Assembly (NCBI GenBank): GCA_949547975.1
Contig: CATITW010000008.1
Location: 1 to 5,243 of the forward strand
DNA: 5,243 nucleotides
Origin: Cryomorphaceae bacterium
GTDB lineage: Bacteria; Bacteroidota; Bacteroidia; Flavobacteriales; Schleiferiaceae
Reading direction: 5' to 3'
The translations under genes were made by a program, and so were the position numbers. Under the pieces are notes generated by a model that was not told the origin of the DNA, made no database searches, and saw only the letters and a list, made by a program, of their open reading frames with translations. Every line of letters begins with the position of its first letter. Position 1 is the stretch's first letter. Positions 1 to 5,243 of the stretch are shown in pieces.

Positions 1-1
1 A

Positions 2-706
2 AACAACTGGATTTCGATGCACAGCGATGGTCGCATTGCCTTATATCCGATGAAGGCTGAAAATCGCCGATTAGAGCGTATCGAAGGCATCGAGCAGCGG
101 TTAACAGATGCCGGGTTTAGAGTGGATGCCACCTTGGATTATTCCAGCGCAGAGCTCGAGGGCATCTATTTAGAAGGTACCGGAAGTATCATTTTCGATC
201 ACGATGCGCAGATCGCTTACATGGCGAGAAGCCAACGGGCGGATGAGTTTTTGCTGGAAGAATTGTGCAAAGAGATCGATTATACTCCGGTGGTGTTTAG
301 TGCCTTTCAAGACACGCCTGAAGGACGCCAGCCCATATACCATACGAACGTATTGATGTGCATGACTGATCGTTATGCGGTGATTTGTTTGGATACCATC
401 GATGATGCAAAAGAACGCGCGATGGTAGTGGATTCTTTAGAGCGAACCGGAAAATCTATTGTGGAGATTACGGAAGCGCAGAAACACCAGTTTGCAGGAA
501 ACATGTTACTAGTGAAAGGTGCAGCGCAAGCGTTGTATTTAGTGATGAGCAGCAGCGCTTACGAGGCTTTGGAGCCGGAGCAGGTGGCGATGATTGAAGC
601 GCATCATACCATTTTGCACAGTGATTTAGAAACGATTGAAACCTTAGGTGGCGGGAGTGCACGTTGCATGCTCGCTGAAATATATTTGCCAAAACAAGCC
701 CACTAG
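2..706 (+). CDS. ctlX: Citrulline utilization hydrolase CtlX-like protein (arginine deiminase-related), 5' partial
   Basis: This is the C-terminal part of a guanidino-group-modifying enzyme of the amidinotransferase/arginine deiminase fold. CtlX-type members are thought to hydrolyse citrulline towards ornithine in the cytoplasm, feeding arginine and ornithine metabolism. The frame is open to the left edge and reads NNWIS just before the first internal ATG at position 17. That NNWIS-x-H-x-DGR stretch is a conserved family segment, so ATG 17 is internal and not the start. About 235 codons are present; the family is usually about 300 residues, so roughly the first quarter is missing. Numbering from M at position 17, the likely catalytic set is E53 in LEGTGS, H109 in YHTNV and the nucleophile C217 in GGGSARCMLAE (codon 665-667). 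GNMLLVKG near 160-167 is also typical. The TAG stop abuts the argS ATG. The family call is firm. The exact substrate is less sure: arginine, citrulline or dimethylarginine cannot be separated from this fragment. Confidence 0.82.
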   Translation, partial: NNWISMHSDGRIALYPMKAENRRLERIEGIEQRLTDAGFRVDATLDYSSAELEGIYLEGTGSIIFDHDAQIAYMARSQRADEFLLEELCKEIDYTPVVFSAFQDTPEGRQPIYHTNVLMCMTDRYAVICLDTIDDAKERAMVVDSLERTGKSIVEITEAQKHQFAGNMLLVKGAAQALYLVMSSSAYEALEPEQVAMIEAHHTILHSDLETIETLGGGSARCMLAEIYLPKQAH

Positions 707-2461
707 ATGAGTTTAGAAGCTAGTATTCAAGAAGTATTGAAAGGATTGTACGATGTAGATGTCGTACCGGATTTGCAAGAAACACGCAAAGAGTTTGAAG
801 GAGATGTGACCCTTGTGGTATTTCCTTTTGTGCGTGTTGCGAAAAAGGCGCCTGAGGCGGTGGCGAATGAAATTGGCGAAAAATTACAAGAGAACGGAGC
901 CGTGTCCGCATTTAACGTGGTGAAGGGATTCTTGAATTTAAGCTTGGACCGCGGAAATTACGTGGACGCCATCCAGGCATTCGAAGCTTCGGGTACGCTA
1001 GGGCTTCCTGAGGCAGGCTCGAAAGGACGTTACATCGTGGAGTACAGCTCTCCGAATACGAACAAGCCGTTGCATTTAGGCCATATCAGAAATAACCTTT
1101 TGGGGTACGCAGTGAGCGAGATTTTGAAGGCAGATGGTGTGGATGTAGTGAAAGTTCAGATCATCAATGACCGTGGTATTCACATTTGTAAGTCGATGCT
1201 GGCTTGGATGGAGTACGGGAATGGTGAGACGCCGGAGAGTACAGGTGTCAAGGGCGATCATTTGGTCGGTCGCTATTATGTGAAGTTTGACCAGGTGTAC
1301 AAGGCAGAGATTGCTGAGCTCATGAAGCAAGGGATGAGTGAGGAAGACGCCAAGAAACAGGCGCCTTCACTGATCAAAGCGCAAGAGATGCTTTTGAAAT
1401 GGGAGCAAGGCGATCAGGAAGTGGTTGCGCTATGGAAAACGATGAACGCTTGGGTGTACGAAGGCTTTGGCCAGACGTACGCGAAGATGGGCGTGGACTT
1501 TGATAAGAATTACTACGAAAGCGATACCTATGTGTTAGGAAAGGACGACGTAGAGAAAGGATTGGAACGCGGCGTATTTTATAGAAAAGACGACGGTTCG
1601 GTTTGGATAGATTTGGAAGGTGAAGGTTTGGATCACAAATTGGTGTTGAGAAAAGACGGCACTTCAGTGTACATGACCCAGGATATTGGGACCGCGATCC
1701 AGCGATTTAAAGACTTTCAAGCGAACGGAATGACCTACGTAGTGGGTAATGAGCAGGATTACCACTTTAAGGTGTTGTTTATCATTCTGAAGAAATTAGG
1801 CTACGAGTGGGCGGAACAACTGCACCACTTGAGCTACGGAATGGTGGATTTGCCCAGCGGTAAAATGAAGAGTCGCGAAGGTACCGTGGTGGATGCGGAT
1901 GATTTGATGCAAACCATGGTGGAGGACGCGGGTGCGATCTCGAAGGAGCTCGGTAAGATCGAAGGCTTGAGTGAAAGCGAGCAAGATGAGCTGTTTAATA
2001 CGCTGGGTTTGGGCGCATTGAAGTACTTTATTTTGAAGGTTGACCCGAAGAAGCGCATGTTGTTTAACCCGGAAGAAAGTATTGACTTTTCTGGGAATAC
2101 GGGGCCGTTTATTCAGTACGCATATGCGCGGATTCAGAGTCTGCAGCAAAAAGCACCTAAGGATTTGAACGTAGATTGGTCTGCGGTGGCGATCAATGAA
2201 GATGAGACGACATTAATCAAAGCACTGTTGCAGTTCCCGGACGTAGTCTCGAGCGCGGCGCAGTCGTTTTCACCAGCATTATTGGCCAATTACACGTATG
2301 AATTGGTCAAAAAATACAATGGCTTCTATCAAAACAACAGTATTTTGAAAGCCGAGGATGATCAGACCATCGCCTTTAGACTTACGTTGAGCCGCCTGGT
2401 CGGTGAAGTAGTGAAAAAAGGCATGAATAGCTTGGGTATCCAAGTACCAAATAGAATGTAA
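707..2461 (+). CDS. argS: Arginyl-tRNA synthetase (class I)
   Basis: Complete 584-residue cytoplasmic enzyme that joins arginine to tRNA-Arg using ATP. Length is normal for bacterial ArgS. Residues 1 to about 80 form the ArgS-specific N-terminal domain that contacts the tRNA elbow. The Rossmann catalytic domain runs from about 105 to 400. Its HIGH motif reads HLGH at 123-126 within SSPNTNKPLHLGH, followed by HIRNNLLG. The KMSK-equivalent loop is KMKSREGT at 386-393. The DALR anticodon-binding domain covers about 465-584, opening with GNTGPFIQYAYARI and ending in VPNRM, a typical ArgS C-terminus. ATG 707 follows the ctlX TAG with no spacer and no Shine-Dalgarno sequence; it was chosen because the N-terminal domain begins directly after it. 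The stop is TAA at 2459-2461. The motif wording matches Bacteroidota ArgS. Translation is probably coupled to ctlX. No truncation or frameshift is seen. Confidence 0.97.
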   Translation: MSLEASIQEVLKGLYDVDVVPDLQETRKEFEGDVTLVVFPFVRVAKKAPEAVANEIGEKLQENGAVSAFNVVKGFLNLSLDRGNYVDAIQAFEASGTLGLPEAGSKGRYIVEYSSPNTNKPLHLGHIRNNLLGYAVSEILKADGVDVVKVQIINDRGIHICKSMLAWMEYGNGETPESTGVKGDHLVGRYYVKFDQVYKAEIAELMKQGMSEEDAKKQAPSLIKAQEMLLKWEQGDQEVVALWKTMNAWVYEGFGQTYAKMGVDFDKNYYESDTYVLGKDDVEKGLERGVFYRKDDGSVWIDLEGEGLDHKLVLRKDGTSVYMTQDIGTAIQRFKDFQANGMTYVVGNEQDYHFKVLFIILKKLGYEWAEQLHHLSYGMVDLPSGKMKSREGTVVDADDLMQTMVEDAGAISKELGKIEGLSESEQDELFNTLGLGALKYFILKVDPKKRMLFNPEESIDFSGNTGPFIQYAYARIQSLQQKAPKDLNVDWSAVAINEDETTLIKALLQFPDVVSSAAQSFSPALLANYTYELVKKYNGFYQNNSILKAEDDQTIAFRLTLSRLVGEVVKKGMNSLGIQVPNRM

Positions 2462-2462
2462 G

Positions 2463-3920
2463 ATGAGTAAAGAAGTAAGAGCATTAGCACCCAACGCAGT
2501 TTGGAATCACTTTGCAGATTTAAATGCAGTCCCACGTCCTTCGAAAAAAGAAGAGCGTGTGATTCAGTTCATGGTGGATTTCGGTAACTCCCTAGGTCTG
2601 CCTACGGAAGTAGACGAGATCGGTAACGTATTTATCCGTAAAGCTGCATCTGCAGGGATGGAAGGACGTACTCCGGTCGTGTTGCAAGCACACCTAGATA
2701 TGGTGCATCAGAAAAATAATGACACCGTTTTTGACTTTGATACGCAGGGCATTGAGATGATCGTCGATGGCGATTGGGTCAAGGCGAATGGAACTACGCT
2801 CGGTTCGGACAACGGGATGGGTGTTGCCTTTATCATGGCAGTTTTAGCTTCGAATGACATTGCTCATCCTGCGATCGATGCACTCTTTACTATAGACGAG
2901 GAGACCGGAATGACCGGTGCTTTAGAGTTGAAGGGCGGTAAGCTGAACGGCAAAATATTATTGAATATCGATACGGAGGACGACGACGAGTTGACGATCG
3001 GATGTGCCGGTGGTATCGATGTGACGGCGACCCGTGAGGTACGTTTGGAGCCTTCGAAAGAGGGGAGTACCGGGTATCAGATTACGGTGAAAGGCCTGAG
3101 CGGTGGTCACAGCGGTATGGACATTCACAAAGGTTTGGGGAATGCGAATAAACTGATGAATCGCGTGCTGGACAGAGTGGGTGATTTGGCCCAATTGGCA
3201 ACGCTTGATGGCGGCTCTTTGCGCAATGCAATCCCAAGAGAAAGTGTTGCAGAGGTTGCTGTGCTAGCGGCGGATGAAGCGCGTTTGGATGCGATTTTGC
3301 AAGAAGTTAGTGCGGAATTGGTTACCGAACATGCAACTACAGATCCTGATCTCGAAGTGAGTTGGGAGGAGATCGATGATCCGATCGATGTGGTTTCGCC
3401 GGAATTTCAGCAGGCGCTCATCACCGCGATTTACGCCAATCCAAACGGTATATACCGCATGAGCCCAGACATTGCTGGTCTCGTACAAACCTCCAACAAT
3501 ACGGCTCGCGTGGAGCTCAAAGACGGCCGATTGACCGTGATGTGTTTGACGCGCAGCTCCGTGGAGAGCGAGAAGTTTGATCTAGCGCGCAGTATCGAGC
3601 GCAATTTCCAAGCGATCGGTTGTCAGGTAGAATTGGCCGGGAATTATCCAGGTTGGACACCGAATCCCAAAAGCAATATTTTAACCACCATGTCCGGATT
3701 GTACCGCGAGTTGTTTCAGGAAGAGCCGCGGGTGAATGCCTGTCATGCAGGTCTAGAATGTGGGATTCTTGGAACCAATTACCCAGAAATGGAGTTGATT
3801 TCATTTGGACCGAACATTCGCGGAGCACACAGCCCAGATGAAAAATGTCAAATTTCATCCGTACAGAAGAGCTGGAAGTTCTTTTTAGCCACATTAGAAA
3901 ACATTCCAAACGTAGGATAA
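2463..3920 (+). CDS. pepD: Aminoacyl-histidine dipeptidase (Xaa-His dipeptidase, carnosinase-like), peptidase family M20C
   Basis: Complete 485-residue di-zinc cytosolic peptidase that cleaves dipeptides, classically those with C-terminal histidine, returning amino acids to the pool. E. coli PepD has the same length. All expected active-site residues are visible: H77 and D79 in AHLDM, the bridging D116 in LGSDNGMG, the general base E146 and ligand E147 in DEETGM, D170 in NIDTED, and H457 in GAHSPDE. The inserted dimerisation ('lid') domain spans roughly 185-390 and starts with a TVKGLSGGHSGMDIHKG stretch typical of the family. NACHAGLECG at 425-434 is a conserved M20C segment near the active site. 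ATG 2463 lies one base after the argS TAA, again without a Shine-Dalgarno sequence. The complete residue set suggests an active enzyme. True substrate range could be broad, as for other M20C dipeptidases. Regulation is presumably that of the operon. Confidence 0.95.
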   Translation: MSKEVRALAPNAVWNHFADLNAVPRPSKKEERVIQFMVDFGNSLGLPTEVDEIGNVFIRKAASAGMEGRTPVVLQAHLDMVHQKNNDTVFDFDTQGIEMIVDGDWVKANGTTLGSDNGMGVAFIMAVLASNDIAHPAIDALFTIDEETGMTGALELKGGKLNGKILLNIDTEDDDELTIGCAGGIDVTATREVRLEPSKEGSTGYQITVKGLSGGHSGMDIHKGLGNANKLMNRVLDRVGDLAQLATLDGGSLRNAIPRESVAEVAVLAADEARLDAILQEVSAELVTEHATTDPDLEVSWEEIDDPIDVVSPEFQQALITAIYANPNGIYRMSPDIAGLVQTSNNTARVELKDGRLTVMCLTRSSVESEKFDLARSIERNFQAIGCQVELAGNYPGWTPNPKSNILTTMSGLYRELFQEEPRVNACHAGLECGILGTNYPEMELISFGPNIRGAHSPDEKCQISSVQKSWKFFLATLENIPNVG

Positions 3921-3921
3921 G

Positions 3922-5243
3922 ATGTTTCAGAGTTTAAGCGACAGATTAGAAGGTGCCTTTGACGTACTCAAAGGGAATCACAAAATTACCGAGCTCAATA
4001 TCGCGGACAGCGTCAAGCAAATCCGTAGAGCGCTCGTAGAGGCCGATGTAAGCTTCAAAATAGCCAAAGACTTTACCAATTCCGTGAAGGAAAAAGCCCT
4101 CGGCTCAGGAGTCATCACAGCAGTTAAGCCTGGCCAAGCCATGGTGAAGATTGTACGCGATGAGATGGCTGAACTGATGGGCGGTAGCGCAGCAGACATC
4201 AACCTTCAAGGGAGTCCAGCAGTGCTGCTGATGGCCGGTTTGCAAGGTTCAGGTAAAACCACGCACAGTGCGAAACTTGCGAATTATCTCAAGCGTAAAA
4301 AGACAAAAAAACCGCTCTTGGTAGCCTGTGATGTGTACCGTCCAGCGGCAATCAATCAGCTGCATGTACTCGGGGAGCAGCTTGGGATCGAGGTGTACTC
4401 TGAAAAAGAGAATCAAGACCCTGTAAGCATTGCAACCAATGCCGTTGCACATGCGAAGGCGAACGGATTTAATGTGGTGATCGTCGATACAGCTGGTCGT
4501 TTGGCCGTCGATGAAGCCATGATGCAGGAGATCGGAAACATTCACAAGGCCATCACACCGTCTGAAACACTTTTCGTAGTGGATTCGATGACGGGACAGG
4601 ATGCTGTGAATACCGCGAAGGCATTTAACGATGTCTTGAATTTTGACGGTGTCATCCTGACCAAACTTGACGGTGATACGCGCGGTGGTGCTGCACTCAC
4701 CATCCGTTCAGTGGTCGATAAGCCGATCAAGTTTATCGGTACCGGTGAAAAGATGGAAGCATTAGATGTGTTCCACCCGGACCGTATGGCCGATCGTATT
4801 TTAGGGATGGGGGATGTCGTATCCCTTGTAGAACGTGCTCAGGAGCAGTTCGACGAGGAGAATGCACGTCAGATGAGCAAGAAGATTGCCCAAGACGCGT
4901 TTGGTTTCGACGATTTTATGGACCAGATCCAACAAATCAAGAAAATGGGGAACATGAAGGACCTCATGGGAATGATTCCTGGTATGGGAAAAGCCATGAA
5001 GAACATAGATATCGATGACGATGCCTTTAAGCACATCGAGGCCATGATCAACTCTATGACCCTGCAAGAGCGTCAAAACCCTGATGTGATCAATGGCTCT
5101 CGTCGTAAACGCATTGCTTTAGGGTCAGGCCGCACGGTACAAGACGTGAACAATCTCTTGAAGCAGTTTACAGAAATGCGCAAGATGATGAAGATGATGC
5201 AAAGCGGCGGTGGCCGTCGCGGAATGATGAACATGATGCGCGG
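3922..5243 (+). CDS. ffh: Signal recognition particle protein Ffh (SRP54 GTPase), 3' partial
   Basis: GTPase subunit of the signal recognition particle. It binds 4.5S/SRP RNA and signal sequences of nascent membrane and secreted proteins, then docks with the receptor FtsY at the membrane. My translation from ATG 3922 stays open to the window end and gives 440 codons plus two bases, close to the usual Ffh length, so only a few C-terminal residues should be missing. The N domain is about 1-90, with RRALVEADV at 35-43. The G domain shows GLQGSGKTT (106-114, P-loop), DVYRPAA (137-143), DTAGR (189-193), TKLDGDTRGG (247-256) and GTGEK (273-277). The methionine-rich M domain starts near 325. It contains the RNA-binding helix region SRRKRIALGSG (393-403) and ends in a KMMKMM and glycine/methionine-rich tail. 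The start lies one base after the pepD TAA. Leucine codons here are mostly CTN, unlike the three upstream genes. The close paralogue FtsY is excluded by the M domain. Confidence 0.96.
   Translation, partial: MFQSLSDRLEGAFDVLKGNHKITELNIADSVKQIRRALVEADVSFKIAKDFTNSVKEKALGSGVITAVKPGQAMVKIVRDEMAELMGGSAADINLQGSPAVLLMAGLQGSGKTTHSAKLANYLKRKKTKKPLLVACDVYRPAAINQLHVLGEQLGIEVYSEKENQDPVSIATNAVAHAKANGFNVVIVDTAGRLAVDEAMMQEIGNIHKAITPSETLFVVDSMTGQDAVNTAKAFNDVLNFDGVILTKLDGDTRGGAALTIRSVVDKPIKFIGTGEKMEALDVFHPDRMADRILGMGDVVSLVERAQEQFDEENARQMSKKIAQDAFGFDDFMDQIQQIKKMGNMKDLMGMIPGMGKAMKNIDIDDDAFKHIEAMINSMTLQERQNPDVINGSRRKRIALGSGRTVQDVNNLLKQFTEMRKMMKMMQSGGGRRGMMNMMR

Noticed and set aside
17..19. ATG as a possible true start of the first gene
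   Set aside because: The frame is open upstream to the window edge and already encodes the conserved NNWIS segment just before this ATG, so the gene begins outside the window.
1796..2149. 117-residue open frame on the minus strand
   Set aside because: It lies wholly inside the KMSK-loop and DALR region of argS. The product has no recognisable motif and there is no separate start context.
3371..3389. Repeated GATCGAT, partly palindromic, as a possible protein binding site
   Set aside because: It encodes EIDDPIDV within pepD. Repeated Ile-Asp codons (ATC GAT) explain it fully, and it is not near a gene start.
3620..3841. 73-residue plus-strand open frame in another frame of pepD
   Set aside because: It overlaps conserved pepD coding sequence, including the NACHAGLECG segment, and its own product resembles no known protein.
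3517..3909. 130-residue open frame on the minus strand
   Set aside because: It lies wholly inside pepD, whose catalytic residues are intact. Its translation shows no recognisable domain and looks like an antisense shadow.
4801..5076. 91-residue minus-strand open frame
   Set aside because: It is antisense to the Ffh G/M-domain boundary, which is strongly conserved in the sense frame.
5182..5199. Two tandem copies of AAGATGATG
   Set aside because: It encodes KMMKMM in the methionine-rich Ffh tail, a usual composition for this domain, so it is not an independent repeat element.
2..5243. A hidden new system such as a defence island, mobile element or CRISPR array
   Set aside because: Essentially every base lies in four recognisable, intact housekeeping or metabolic genes. 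I found no transposase or integrase sequence, no repeat array and no unexplained gap.

Overview
The window is a densely packed, single-strand stretch of ordinary bacterial metabolism and housekeeping genes. Four genes lie head to tail on the + strand with 0, 1 and 1 untranslated bases between them. In order they are the C-terminal part of a citrulline/arginine-type hydrolase (ctlX-like), a complete arginyl-tRNA synthetase (argS), a complete M20-family aminoacyl-histidine dipeptidase (pepD), and an almost complete signal recognition particle GTPase (ffh) that runs off the right edge. There is no intergenic space and no RNA gene. I saw no repeat array, mobile element, terminator or promoter.

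The organism is most likely a member of the Bacteroidota, possibly a flavobacterium-like lineage. Three things point there: the ArgS active-site wording (SSPNTNKPLHLGH and KMKSREGTVVDADD), the absence of Shine-Dalgarno sequences before all three visible starts, and the presence of a CtlX-like protein. This is inferred from remembered family signatures, not from a search.

Layout: 2-706 is ctlX (5' end missing), 707-2461 is argS, 2463-3920 is pepD and 3922-5243 is ffh (last few codons missing). The spacing implies one transcript whose promoter lies left of the window, with each downstream start read by ribosomes finishing the previous gene. The products share a loose theme of amino acid supply and protein production. 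CtlX would act on citrulline or a related compound, ArgS charges tRNA with arginine, PepD recycles dipeptides to amino acids, and Ffh targets nascent membrane and secreted proteins. I see no evidence of a dedicated new system.

The most notable signals are the almost identical stop-start junctions, a steady shift in leucine codon choice along the operon (TTA/TTG falls from about 82% to 31%), and an ArgS that lacks a canonical KMSK loop but carries a lysine just before its HIGH motif.
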